Positions 33,101 to 44,959 of a stretch of 64,000 bases of DNA are shown piece by piece. Below the pieces are notes generated by a model that ran no database searches, was not told the DNA's origin, and saw only the letters and a program-made list of their open reading frames with translations. Origin of the DNA: Lota lota (Eukaryota > Chordata > Actinopteri > Gadiformes > Lotidae); NCBI GenBank assembly GCA_026745465.1, contig JACYXH010000228.1, positions 2,398,501 through 2,462,500 of the forward strand, written 5' to 3'. Positions within the stretch are counted from its first letter, which is position 1. Each line of letters begins with the position of its first letter. The position numbers and the translations under genes were made by a program.

Positions 33101-36046
33101 AAGGTTCTTCCTCTGGTCGTTGCTTTAGGGTTAAACAATTTAGGGGGAGAAATTAACCACGGTATTAACAATCACAACAGCGTCCACATGTCCTCTACAT
33201 ACTGTCAGCAGCGTCATAATTTGTCAAATGTTAAATGCCGTAGTTGACCAATCAGAATCGAGTTTTCGACCAAGCTGTGTAATAATGTTCAATAACTACA
33301 TGTGGAGGACAGTTGTCCTGTCAACGTTACAGTGGGTGTAGTGGGGTGCGCCGATGACCGCAGCAGCTATCCTGGAATATGTTCGGTCCCTTGGGCAAGG
33401 CACTCGCACCCCTAACCTCAGGTCAGGGGCTTGACTGCTGCTCTTCCATGATGCACTGCTGTTGGAGGCATCGCCTATGAAGCTCTTTGAGTGTCCCCTA
33501 TGGTAGCCAGAAAGAAAAAGATCCTCAGTCGTGTTTCTGTTGCTGACTCCTTGTTAAGAACAAACCATTAAGTCTTTGGGTCTCCTTCCCTTTCTCCTGA
33601 ATGCCTCTCAGCTCTTCTGGTATCCTCACCCATCGTAAATGTGAGTATACTGCACTAAATTACACGTAAAAAGAACTAAAACACCAAATTTTAACTAATA
33701 ATGAAATAAGGAATCAGCCATAATCCTTGTCCATAGCTGTGAACTATTAACACTGTCTTACTTTGTAACATAAAAAAAGTTAATTGATGGTTGTTTTCGC
33801 CATAAAATTGAGGTAAATCAATTCTTCTTGGAAGTTACATTAAAGCTTTGGTTGCTGTATTCTTTTGCAGGAAAATATGATGCTGTCAAATTGGTAAGTA
33901 ACTGAATGTGCACAAGCCTTATGCACTTGTTTCTACTAGCTGTTTCCACCTGCTCATCCCTGCGTTGTGTATGGGTGTGTGTGTGTCTCACGTGGCATTT
34001 AGAGAACCTGTTTTAATATTAATTTGCCAAGCACATCAACAGAATATTTGATACTATAAATACCTAATACCTAAAGTCGAGGAAAAATAACCATTTCGTT
34101 ATACTGGCTTGAGTTGACATGATATGTTACCTCAATCCACAGTCAGGATTTGGATGTAAAGGTGTCATGTAAATCGTCTTGAGATTATTTGGAGGGCATT
34201 ATTTCACAATTATGTTGCTTCTTTTTGCTGTGCCTCCCTCCTGCATGTGGAATGTTCTCTAAGCTTGCCCCTTTGTGTATCTCAGTGTGATTCGAGCATT
34301 GCACAAACATTGCCACAGGGTGGACATTTTCAATCCAGCTAGCCCTGAACACCGTTTCCATTTTCAAGGTAATGTTTGTCTGTGTTCACCCTGTGCATGC
34401 TTCATATGATTCACTACTATCACCACAAAGCATAAATGCAATAAATTAAGAATCTCAGGATCTCAGAAACCATCAGCAATATCTGACCCTGAATTGCATT
34501 CATGAAGTGATTTCTGTTTGAAAATCAACACCAGTATTTGTTATGAGGTTACTTGATTGATTTTATGATGTCACAGAGATGGAGGGGTGTGCATAGGTTG
34601 TCTTAAGTGAACCCCCTGTTTCCCCTCGAATGCTGACATTCGATTTTGGGGCTAAGAGTTCTAGGAAGGAGAGGGGATGTGTTCATGGCACGGGTCCGTC
34701 CCACGCCACGATACTATTTCTAACGCTAGCGTACATTGTTCAGTATGAGCGTTATAACGTCGTTGGATGAAATGCCCACACACCGGGGCGTTAGACTATA
34801 AGTGTCTGTGAAGCTGAACCCTCTTTGACACAGTCAACAATAGTAACCGCTCCACAAGGAGACCTTCTCTCATCACCAAACGAGTCCCGAGTGGATTGTT
34901 TGGGGGAGTCTGGCAAAAAACAGGATATTACAATGATTATTTTTATCTTGATGATGGTTTTATTATTGTAGCAATAATGGAATGGCATAGATTGCTCTCA
35001 TCAGTTTTGGGTTTGCTGGAAATGAAAGATATTGCTGCTGTGGACCATTAGTTAGGCTGTGTGGTAGTACATAACTGCCTTAGTCACTTCCTTAACACAT
35101 TAACCATCTTCCTTGTCCTCTATCCACTTTCAAAATAAGATTTTCAACATCCCCGCTTGTTTTTCATCCTGTCAAGAAATGACATGCATCCATTGCATCA
35201 TCTGCTTTTCCTTTTTGTTTCCCTTCCTTCCCTCCATGGTTCAAGGACTTAATTCCGTCTACATGACTTGTTCTCCAAAATACCCAATCTGCTTCAGGGG
35301 AGAAGATGGCCGACACATGGTAAAGTACGACTGAACTTGGTTGACAGCCAGTTAAACACAGTGACTGTGTGTTTAACCCTTTGTGGGGTTTATTTTGCTG
35401 TCTAAGTGATGACTTTCTATGGCATCATGGTTCTGCTGTTCACCGCTCGTTTGCCTATTGAAGTTGTTTTCTCGGATTCCTCAGTGCTGCACGAGGAAGC
35501 TCGGCATTTCAGCCGAAGCTCTTCATCAGAGCACCTTCGGCACGGACGACCCAGCAGAGACTAAGCCTGGAAGCCAGCCTCACCGACCGGTCACAGGGAA
35601 TGGCTGGTCAATCTGTGGAGGAACATCGCTTCACAACGCTTCACATGCAATTTGCTGCAATGGATATAAGGTAAGTGTTTGCACTTTGGCTGGTGGTAAA
35701 AACAAAACATGAAGACATTTTGAAAGAGCAATTGTTTGTACAGTAGTCGTCTTAAAAAATAAATAAAAAGGATTCCTGAGAACACACAGCTTTAAACAAT
35801 GTGTACTGTGCGTGGTTGAAAATGTCTGGTAAAAGTGATGGATGCAGCTTTTATTCATTCGTCAGGTATCCATTGGGCGAAAACCGTGACTGCTGCAGTG
35901 CAGAAGCCCACAGCCCTGGCGACGCCGACCTGACCCGCTGTACAGGTTCAACTCGGTTCTACCTGACAGCAGGGGCTCTCGTTGGCCAGCTGGAATGCTG
36001 TGGATGGGCTCCGTCCTCCATCACCTGGGCTATGCTGCTCGCCTAA
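22746..36046 (+). CDS. Galaxin-like secreted dicysteine-repeat protein (multi-exon gene)
   Basis: Multi-exon gene spliced by eye: 22746-22779, 22867-22893, 24067-24129, nine exon pairs between 24312 and 32965, then 33612-33640, 33871-33893, 34286-34368, 35246-35319, 35485-35670 and perhaps 35866-36046. Phases agree through 35670. The product starts with a signal peptide, then carries about 120 cysteines, nearly all as CC pairs spaced by 10-25 residues with YN(P)-type words, the pattern of coral galaxin repeats. Total length would be about 1,080 aa or more. Galaxins are extracellular, and in corals are linked to the skeleton matrix; the role in fish is unknown to me. AATAAA lies at 37125-37130. 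A second, inverted copy of the 3' half follows. The similarity is by motif pattern, not by search. Confidence 0.7.
23029..23512. repeat. 56-bp minisatellite in a galaxin-like gene intron
   Basis: About 8.6 copies of a 56-bp unit start AAGCTCCGCCCTGACGAGGC, with few substitutions between copies. The array lies in the intron between signal-peptide exon 2 and exon 3. Confidence 0.95.
24312..31931 (+). CDS. Galaxin-like repeat units 1-8 (two exons each)
   Basis: Eight units spaced 1,033 bp (one 1,031). Exon A/exon B coordinates: 24312-24515/24604-24702; 25345-25548/25637-25735; 26378-26581/26670-26768; 27411-27614/27703-27801; 28444-28647/28736-28834; 29475-29678/29767-29865; 30508-30711/30800-30898; 31541-31744/31833-31931. 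Exon A (204 nt) has MCCG, SICCG, QCCCG and QCCEE; exon B (99 nt) has ICCV and KCCGE. All borders are phase 1, so each unit adds exactly 101 residues and 13 cysteines. Protein variation is tiny. Units 1, 2, 3 and 6 read QVILHK and the others QVIHHK. Unit 3 also has HKE and QPYN. Exon and intron are almost equally conserved, pointing to recent duplication or conversion. Confidence 0.75.
32575..32965 (+). CDS. Galaxin-like repeat unit 9, diverged second exon
   Basis: Exon A (32575-32778) matches the other units (QVIHHK form). Exon B (32867-32965) carries several non-silent changes not seen in units 1-8: EHKLPYNHSND in place of DDKLPYNPSTD, and PDKP in place of PAKP. The cysteine pairs, length and splice sites are kept. 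The intron after it departs from the tandem unit at about 33003 and enters single-copy 3' sequence. Edge units that escape homogenisation commonly diverge like this. Confidence 0.72.
33612..36046 (+). CDS. Galaxin-like gene C-terminal exons
   Basis: Exons 33612-33640, 33871-33893, 34286-34368, 35246-35319 and 35485-35670 join in frame (phases 1, 0, 2, 1, 0). They add words such as HRVDIFNPASPEH, YPICFRGEDGRHM, CCTRKLGISAEALH and SICGGTSLHNASHAICCNGY. The cysteine pair plus N-S/N-P motif continues the galaxin pattern with lower identity. The expected last exon (35866-36046) has a cysteine frame (NRDCCSAE, GQLECCGW) ending at TAA. Its acceptor, however, needs phase 2 while the previous donor is phase 0; spliced as seen, the frame would hit a stop after seven codons. 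The ends are identical in the inverted copy. Confidence 0.6.
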
Positions 36047-37124
36047 GCGGCTGTGGTCGAAACGACGTTGGTGCTTCTCTCAGCTCCTGCAGTTAAGGAA
36101 TGCTAAGGAAACCCCAAACAGTTGAGTGTGTAGTCATGTCAGTGGCCTGTAGGTCATCATTATCGTATTATTATGTATCGTATTATATTATTAAAAATTG
36201 GTAAACCAATAGTTGAAACTATTAAACCAATTTTAAAAAACGGTTAAACTATTAAAAACTAACTATTAAACTAACTTAACCAATTAAACTAACTATTAAA
36301 AAACTGTTAAACCAACCAACGGACCACCACCACTCAAGTCTAGGCTCTCGCACACCTTTTGTATAGACTTTTACAAGACAGTCCTAATTTATATTTTCTC
36401 ACTAAGCTATTCTCCAAAGTGAGCAATTAACATAGGATCAAAAGACGGAGCTTGGAGGAGCCCAGATAACCTCTGAAATAAGGGACCAGTGTTATTTACT
36501 TTAAGGGTTGCCTCCGCTAGCACAACTAACCACTCTCCCTTCGCTGTTTACCCATTGTCTGGGACAAAAATTTATTCCTGTGTGCTCTACACTATTTATT
36601 TTATATAAATAAATAAATATATATATATATATATATATAATTGGAACTGACCAACTTGAATCTTTACTCAGCTAGTCCAAACTGAACATGTGTTACGTTA
36701 ATGCAGAAGCGAAAACATATCTGATAGTGTAAAGAAAACTTGAAACTGAAACCGAGGCTGAATAGTAAATGATACATGAATGTACTGTTGTTGTACCGAA
36801 GGATTTTTTTTTTAACAAAGAAGGAGAATCACAAGCTAATTGAAAGGATTCTGAAATGAGAAGTTTGCACACCGCCTCTGACCATGGCACTGACACACCA
36901 TTAGGTCCTGCTCATAACGAGCAGATCAAGGGCAGCTCATAACGAGCTGAAGACTTCAGGTACTGGATTGTTTATGTAACAATTGTTTGGTGTTCAACTA
37001 AACGCCAGAAGTGTGTGCCAAACACTACTTTTGCCGTTCAATTCCTTTGAGTATTGAGTGGTATGTATTTGTATACAACACTTTTTGTCTAAATGACTTT
37101 GTATGTTGTATTGTCAAGGATCTC

Positions 37125-37130
37125 AATAAA
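37125..37130 (+). terminator. Polyadenylation signal of the galaxin-like gene
   Basis: AATAAA within CTCAATAAACCGC, about 1.08 kb after the putative stop codon, with T/G-rich sequence downstream. It is mirrored at 40405-40410 on the minus strand. Confidence 0.5.
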
Positions 37131-37568
37131 CCGCAATATGACACATTTACTTGTTGTTTGTACTATTGTCTTATTTGGATGACTTACCCTCTGCTTGTGT
37201 TAGGATTACATCCTTAAACTACCACCTTAGTCCAGGGGTCAGCAACCTGCGGGAAATAAATAATGGTTATTTAAATGTTATATTTCAAAGGGAGCGCCTC
37301 TTGTTTTGGAGATCAAGGTGATACTGTGACACTAAAATAACCCAAAAAAAAGTGTTTTAAAAGTTTGTCACCCAAAATAAACGTCACATCCTACAACTAC
37401 AAATTTCATAAATGCAACAAACTATAGTTATTTTATCAATAGTATAACTATATAAACCTTTATACGATGTGTTATCTTCATTCTAGGGGTCAAATTGTTT
37501 CTTTGGCTCCAGATAAATTTTAGTTGGTGGGAGAGGGACCAAAATGGCATTTTTGAAAGTGAAAGTTG

Positions 37569-37908
37569 CTGACCCCTGACCTAGATGGCTAGGCAGCTGA
37601 CCCCTGACCTAGATGGCTAGGCAGCTGACCCCTGACCTAGATGGCTAGGCAGCTGACCCCTGACCTAGATGGCTAGGCAGCTGACCCCTGACCTAGATGG
37701 CTAGGCAGCTGACCCCTGACCTAGATGGCTAGGCAGCTGACCCCTGACCTAGATGGCTAGGCAGCTGACCCCTGACCTAGATGGCTAGGCAGCTGACCCC
37801 TGACCTAGATGGCTAGGCAGCTGACCCCTGACCTAGATGGCTAGGCAGCTGACCCCTGACCTAGATGGCTAGGCAGCTGACCCCTGACCTAGATGGCTAG
37901 GCAGCTGA
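37569..37908. repeat. 28-bp minisatellite, left arm (12 copies)
   Basis: Twelve nearly identical copies of GCTGACCCCTGACCTAGATG + GCTAGGCA lie downstream of the galaxin-like polyA signal. A single related word (TTGCTGACCCCTGACC) begins the array. Confidence 0.95.
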
Positions 37909-38623
37909 TGGGGGCGTTCACTGATCAACAAGACAAGGTTCTCCGGTAGTCAGTGAGTTATGGTTAATGGCTACGTTATGTGTAGTATTTGTCTTGTTTT
38001 GCTACACATTGGTATTTAAGTGTTTCACATCTAACTGGGAGCAGCTTGCTCTACATTAACCCATTAACCCCATCCACAGGAATGCCCACAATTGCTCCGA
38101 GGCATCGTGGGGGAAGGGTGCTACACCTACGTAAAAGGCCACGTGCTACTTTACCACCAGATGCGATGTCGATTAGTGAGTACAAGACACTTCCCACGCT
38201 ACCCTCTAGGGCTTTAGACATGCCTAGAGACGTCATACATGGGAACGTTCACCCCGATTTATGATCGATAGAGCAACCCACCAGCATCACTTTGAAATTC
38301 CAGAGATTCTTTGTTGACCACATAGGATTGTTAAACCAACAACAGATGAGGTTGAAACTTGTAACGGTCTATCTTACGGGTGTGAGATCAATCTGACGCT
38401 ATTGGCGTGACACCAACCAGCTAATGAACAACTGGGAAACCACCGTCCTGCGTAGAAGACTCTCCTGGGCCTCCTCTCCTTCTTGCAACAGGACTCCACC
38501 TTTCCTCTTCCTGAGGCATTTGTGGATAGAGAAGGGAGAAAAGAGAGTGACTCCCAAAAGAGAGAAGGGTCAAATCGGGACTTTGCAGAACGTGTTCTTG
38601 GTACACGCCCCCTGAGGTAATTG

Positions 38624-38883
38624 GAAGAATGTTCCTGCCCCTCCCCAGACTAGCTTCACTGAGGCCTCCCGGGTCAGACAGGGATGCTGTGACCAGGTGT
38701 CCCGCTAAATGCAGGACAGCACACAGTTTGTATCCCTTGTCCCGCGTCCGACATATTGAGACGTTTTAACAGCTCTAGTTTCCAAAGGTCAAACCACTGC
38801 AGGACGGTCGCTTTTCGAGCCTTCTTTTTTTTTTTTTTCAATGGCCGTGAGGAAAGCCGGGAAGGCCATGTTTGACGCCCCCG
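38624..38883. other. Single-copy spacer at the palindrome centre
   Basis: 260 bp between the two arms, with a T14-T15 run near 38824-38839. No open frame of note and no recognised element ends. Confidence 0.85.
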
Positions 38884-39599
38884 CAATTACCTCAGGGGGC
38901 GTGTACCAAGAACACATTCTGCAAAGTCCCGATTTGACCCTTCTCTCTTTTGGGAGTCACTCTCTTTTCTCCCTTCTCTATCCACAAATGCCTCAGGAAG
39001 AGGAAAGGTGGAGTCCTGTTGCAAGAAGGAGAGGAGGCCCAGGAGAGTCTTCTACGCAGGACGGTGGTTTCCCAGTTGTTCATTAGCTGGTTGGTGTCAC
39101 GCCAATAGCGTCAGATTGATCTCACACCCGTAAGATAGACCGTTACAAGTTTCAACCTCATCTGTTGTTGGTTTAACAATCCTATGTGGTCAACAAAGAA
39201 TCTCTGGAATTTCAAAGTGATGCTGGTGGGTTGCTCTATCGATCATAAATCGGGGTGAACGTTCCCATGTATGACGTCTCTAGGCATGTCTAAAGCCCTA
39301 GAGGGTAGCGTGGGAAGTGTCTTGTACTCACTAATCGACATCGCATCTGGTGGTAAAGTAGCACGTGGCCTTTTACGTAGGTGTAGCACCCTTCCCCCAC
39401 GATGCCTCGGAGCAATTGTGGGCATTCCTGTGGATGGGGTTAATGGGTTAATGTAGAGCAAGCTGCTCCCAGTTAGATGTGAAACACTTAAATACCAATG
39501 GGCAGCAAAACAAGACAAATACTACACATAACGTAGCCATTAACCATAACTCACTGACTACCGGAGAACCTTGTCTTGTTGATCAGTGAACGCCCCCAT

Positions 39600-39968
39600 C
39601 AGCTGCCTAGCCATCTAGGTCAGGGGTCAGCTGCCTAGCCATCTAGGTCAGGGGTCAGCTGCCTAGCCATCTAGGTCAGGGGTCAGCTGCCTAGCCATCT
39701 AGGTCAGGGGTCAGCTGCCTAGCCATCTAGGTCAGGGGTCAGCTGCCTAGCCATCTAGGTCAGGGGTCAGCTGCCTAGCCATCTAGGTCAGGGGTCAGCT
39801 GCCTAGCCATCTAGGTCAGGGGTCAGCTGCCTAGCCATCTAGGTCAGGGGTCAGCTGCCTAGCCATCTAGGTCAGGGGTCAGCTGCCTAGCCATCTAGGT
39901 CAGGGGTCAGCTGCCTAGCCATCTAGGTCAAGGGTCAGCTGCCTAGCCATCTAGGTCAGGGGTCAGCA
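39600..39968. repeat. 28-bp minisatellite, right arm (13 copies)
   Basis: Inverted counterpart of the array at 37569-37908, with one more copy. One unit near 39930 has AAGGGTC in place of GGGGTC. Confidence 0.95.
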
Positions 39969-41484
39969 ACTTTCACTTTCAAAAATGCCATTTTGGTCCC
40001 TCTCCCACCAACTAAAATTTATCTGGAGCCAAAGAAACAATTTGACCCCTAGAATGAAGATAACACATCGTATAAAGGTTTATATAGTTATACTATTGAT
40101 AAAATAACTATAGTTTGTTGCATTTATGAAATTTGTAGTTGTAGGATGTGACGTTTATTTTGGGTGACAAACTTTTAAAACACTTTTTTTTGGGTTATTT
40201 TAGTGTCACAGTATCACCTTGATCTCCAAAACAAGAGGCGCTCCCTTTGAAATATAACATTTAAATAACCATTATTTATTTCCCGCAGGTTGCTGACCCC
40301 TGGACTAAGGTGGTAGTTTAAGGATGTAATCCTAACACAAGCAGAGGGTAAGTCATCCAAATAAGACAATAGTACAAACAACAAGTAAATGTGTCATATT
40401 GCGGTTTATTGAGATCCTTAACAATACAACATACAAAGTAATTTAGACAAAAAGTGTTGTATACAAATACATACCACTCAATACTCAAAGGAATTGAACG
40501 GCAAAAGTAGTGTTTGGCACACACTTCTGGCGTTTAGTTGAACACCAAACAATTGTTACATAAACAATCCAGTACCTGAAGTCTTCTGCTCGTTATGAGC
40601 TGCCCTTGATCTGCTCGTTATGAGCAGGACCTAATGGTGTGTCAGTGCCATGGTCAGAGGCGGTGTGCAAACTTCTCATTTCAGAATCCTTTCAATTAGC
40701 TTGTGATTCTCCTTCTTTGTTAAAAAAAAAATCCTTCGGTACAACAACAGTACATTCATGTATCATTTACTATTCAGCCTCGGTTTCAGTTTCAAGTTTT
40801 CTTTACACTATCAGATATGTTTTCGCTTCTGCATTAACGTAACACATGTTCAGTTTGGACTAGCTGAGTAAAGATTCAAGTTGGTCAGTTCCAATTATAT
40901 ATATATATATATATTTATTTATTTATATAAAATAAATAGTGTAGAGCACACAGGAATACATTTTTGTCCCAGACAATGGGTAAACAGCGAAGGGAGAGTG
41001 GTTAGTTGTGCTAGCGGAGGCAACCCTTAAAGTAAATAACACTGGTCCCTTATTTCAGAGGTTATCTGGGCTCCTCCAAGCTCCGTCTTTTGATCCTATG
41101 TTAATTGCTCACTTTGGAGAATAGCTTAGTGAGAAAATATAAATTAGGACTGTCTTGTAAAAGTCTATACAAAAGGTGTGCGAGAGCCTAGACTTGAGTG
41201 GTGGTGGTCCGTTGGTTGGTTTAACAGTTTTTTAATAGTTAGTTTAATTGGTTAAGTTAGTTTAATAGTTAGTTTTTAATAGTTTAACCGTTTTTTAAAA
41301 TTGGTTTAATAGTTTCAACTATTGGTTTACCAATTTTTAATAATATAATACGATACATAATAATACGATAATGATGACCTACAGGCCACTGACATGACTA
41401 CACACTCAACTGTTTGGGGTTTCCTTAGCATTCCTTAACTGCAGGAGCTGAGAGAAGCACCAACGTCGTTTCGACCACAGCCGC

Positions 41485-44400
41485 TTAGGCGAGCAGCATA
41501 GCCCAGGTGATGGAGGACGGAGCCCATCCACAGCATTCCAGCTGGCCAACGAGAGCCCCTGCTGTCAGGTAGAACCGAGTAGAACCTGTACAGCGGGTCA
41601 GGTCGGCGTCGCCAGGGCTGTGGGCTTCTGCACTGCAGCAGTCACGGTTTTCGCCCAATGGATACCTGACGAATGAATAAAAGCTGCATCCATCACTTTT
41701 ACCAGACATTTTCAACCACGCACAGTACACATTGTTTAAAGCTGTGTGTTCTCAGGAATCCTTTTTAAGACAACTACTGTCCAAACAATTGCTCTTTAAA
41801 AATGTCTTCATGTTTTGTTTTTACCACCAGCCAAAGTGCAAACACTTACCTTATATCCATTGCAGCAAATTGCATGTGAAGCGTTGTGAAGCGATGTTCC
41901 TCCACAGATTGACCAGCCATTCCCTGTGACCGGTCGGTGAGGCTGGCTTCCAGGCTTAGTCTCTGCTGGGTCGTCCGTGCCGAAGGTGCTCTGATGAAGA
42001 GCTTCGGCTGAAATGCCGAGCTTCCTCGTGCAGCACTGAGGAATCCGAGAAAACAACTTCAATAGGCAAACGAGCGGTGAACAGCAGAACCATGATGCCA
42101 TAGAAAGTCATCACTTAGACAGCAAAATAAACCCCACAAAGGGTTAAACACACAGTCACTGTGTTTAACTGGCTGTCAACCAAGTTCAGTCGTACTTTAC
42201 CATGTGTCGGCCATCTTCTCCCCTGAAGCAGATTGGGTATTTTGGAGAACAAGTCATGTAGACGGAATTAAGTCCTTGAACCATGGAGGGAAGGAAGGGA
42301 AACAAAAAGGAAAAGCAGATGATGCAATGGATGCATGTCATTTCATGACAGGATGAAAAACAAGCGGGGATGTTGAAAATCTTATTTTGAAAGTGGATAG
42401 AGGACAAGGAAGACGGTTAATGTGTTAAGGAAGTGACTAAGGCAGTTATGTACTACCACACAGCCTAACTAATGGTCCACAGCAGCAATATCTTTCATTT
42501 CCAGCAAACCCAAAACTGATGAGAGCAATCTATGCCATTCCATTATTGCTACAATAATAAAACCATCATCAAGATAAAAATAATCATTGTAATATCCTGT
42601 TTTTGCCAGACTCCCCCAAACAATCCACTCGGGACTCGTTTGGTGATGAGAGAAGGTCTCCTTGTGGAGCGGTTACTATTGTTGACTGTGTCAAAGAGGG
42701 TTCAGCTTCACAGACACTTATAGTCTAACGCCCCGGTGTGTGGGCATTTCATCCAACGACGTTATAACGCTCATACTGAACAATGTACGCTAGCGTTAGA
42801 AATAGTATCGTGGCGTGGGACGGACCCGTGCCATGAACACATCCCCTCTCCTTCCTAGAACTCTTAGCCCCAAAATCGAATGTCAGCATTCGAGGGGAAA
42901 CAGGGGGTTCACTTAAGACAACCTATGCACACCCCTCCATCTCTGTGACATCATAAAATCAATCAAGTAACCTCATAACAAATACTGGTGTTGATTTTCA
43001 AACAGAAATCACTTCATGAATGCAATTCAGGGTCAGATATTGCTGATGGTTTCTGAGATCCTGAGATTCTTAATTTATTGCATTTATGCTTTGTGGTGAT
43101 AGTAGTGAATCATATGAAGCATGCACAGGGTGAACACAGACAAACATTACCTTGAAAATGGAAACGGTGTTCAGGGCTAGCTGGATTGAAAATGTCCACC
43201 CTGTGGCAATGTTTGTGCAATGCTGGAATCACACTGAGATACACAAAGGGGCAAGCTTAGAGAACATTCCACATGCAGGAGGGAGGCACAGCAAAAAGAA
43301 GCAACATAATTGTGAAATAATGCCCTCCAAATAATCTCAAGACGATTTACATGACACCTTTACATCCAAATCCTGACTGTGGATTGAGGTAACATATCAT
43401 GTCAACTCAAGCCAGTATAACGAAATGGTTATTTTTCCTCGACTTTAGGTATTAGGTATTTATAGTATCAAATATTCTGTTGATTGTGCTTGGCAAATTA
43501 ATATTAAAACAGGTTCTCTAAATCCCACGTGAGTTACACACACACCCATACACAACGCAGGGATGAGCAGGTGGAAACAGCTAGTAGAAACAAGTGCATA
43601 AGGCTTGTGCACATTCAGTTACTTACCAATTTGACGGCATCATATTTTCCTGCAAAAGAATACAGCAACCAAAGCTTTAATGTAACTTCCAAGAAGAATT
43701 GATTTACCTAAATTTTATGGCGAAAACAACCATCAATTAACTGTTTTTATGTTACAAAGTAAGACAGTGTTAATAGTTCACAGCTATGGACAAGGATTAT
43801 GGCTGATTCCTTTTTTCATTATTAGTTAAAAATCTGTGTTTTAGTTCTTTTTACGTGTAATTTAGTGCAGTATACTCACATTTACGATGGGTGAGGATAC
43901 CAGAAGAGCTGAGAGGCATTCAGGAGAAAGGGAGGGAGACCCAAAGACTTAATGGTTTATTCTTAACAAGGAATTAGCAACAGAAACACGACTGAGGATC
44001 TTTTTCTTTCTGGCTACCATAGGGGACACTCAAAGAGCTTCATAGGCGATGCCTCCAACAGCAGTGCATCATGGAAGAGCGGCAGTCAAGCCCCTGACCT
44101 GAGGTTAGGGGTGCGAGTGCCTTGCCCAAGGGACCGAACATATTCCAGGATAGCTGCTGCGGTCATCGGCGCACCCCACTACACCCACTGTAACGTTGAC
44201 AGGACAACTGTCCTCCACATGTAGTTATTGAACAGTATTACACAGCTTGGTCGAAAACTCGATTCTGATTGGTCAACTACGGCATTTAACATTTGACAAA
44301 TTATGACGCTGCTGACAGTATGTAGAGGACATGTGGACGCTGTTGTGATTGTTAATACCGTGGTTAATTTCTCCCCCTAAATTGTTTAACCCTGAAGCAA

Positions 44401-44945
44401 CGACCAGAGGAAGAACCTTGTCTGCATTGGATGCAATGAGTTGACCAGTACTCACAAAAAGCTGCAAACCAAAAGCCAAGAGTATAGGCCGGCCCTGAAC
44501 ACCTGAATATTCAGACTTCATTCAAATTCAAATGCAATGTGTCTCACAACTTACCTTCTCCACAGCATTTGTACAGAGCCCCTGGTTTAGCTGGCTGGAT
44601 TCTTTTCATGCCACAACAGATGTCGGTGCTGGGGTTGTAGGGCAGCTTGTCGTCTGTGGAAGGACGTCATCATTAACGCACAATGTTTTGAGTTTCATCT
44701 TTGAATATGTTCCATTTCAAACACCAGAGAGATGACAATACCTAAGGGAGCTTGATTGTTATCCTCTTCACAGCACTGGGAGCTACTCCGGGCTTCGATA
44801 CGTAAGTTCTCTTCTCCACAGCAGCACTGTGTCCTTGGGTTGTACTGTTGGTCTCCACAACAGATACTATCGTTGGATTTCTTGTGGAGGATCACTTGTT
44901 TGCCCAGGGGTCCACAGCACATCTGCGTGTTCACCTTATAGGACT
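41485..44945 (-). pseudogene. Inverted, 5'-truncated copy of the galaxin-like gene
   Basis: Minus-strand exons: 44742-44945 and 44555-44653 (one repeat unit), 43880-43908, 43627-43649, 43151-43233, 42201-42274, 41850-42035, and the putative last exon 41485-41665. All lengths equal those of the plus-strand copy, and the splice sites are intact. The repeat exon starts ESYK in place of EPYK. Exon B reads ICCGMKRI and keeps the consensus DDKLPYNPSTD, unlike unit 9. One substitution gives VIPA for VIRA. No signal-peptide exons are visible upstream, because a 1.7-kb minisatellite starts at 44960. It may be a pseudogene, or a gene whose 5' exons are further away than this window shows. Confidence 0.6.
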
Positions 44946-44959
44946 CTGTAGAAAACAGA

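Larger units (their letters stand above)
32563..38623. repeat. Left arm of 6-kb inverted duplication
   Basis: The segment from the acceptor of unit 9 exon A (TGTTTTCTACAG) to GAGGTAATTG at 38623 recurs in reverse complement at 38884-44957. Agreement is very high over exons, introns and intergenic sequence, with scattered substitutions, small indels and a minisatellite copy-number difference. Confidence 0.95.
38884..44957. repeat. Right arm of 6-kb inverted duplication
   Basis: Reverse complement of 32563-38623. Differences include 13 instead of 12 copies of the 28-bp minisatellite, shortened A/T runs in one intron (about 41760), and several coding substitutions. The arm ends exactly at the polypyrimidine/acceptor of the repeat exon, where the 29/30-bp minisatellite begins. 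Confidence 0.95.
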
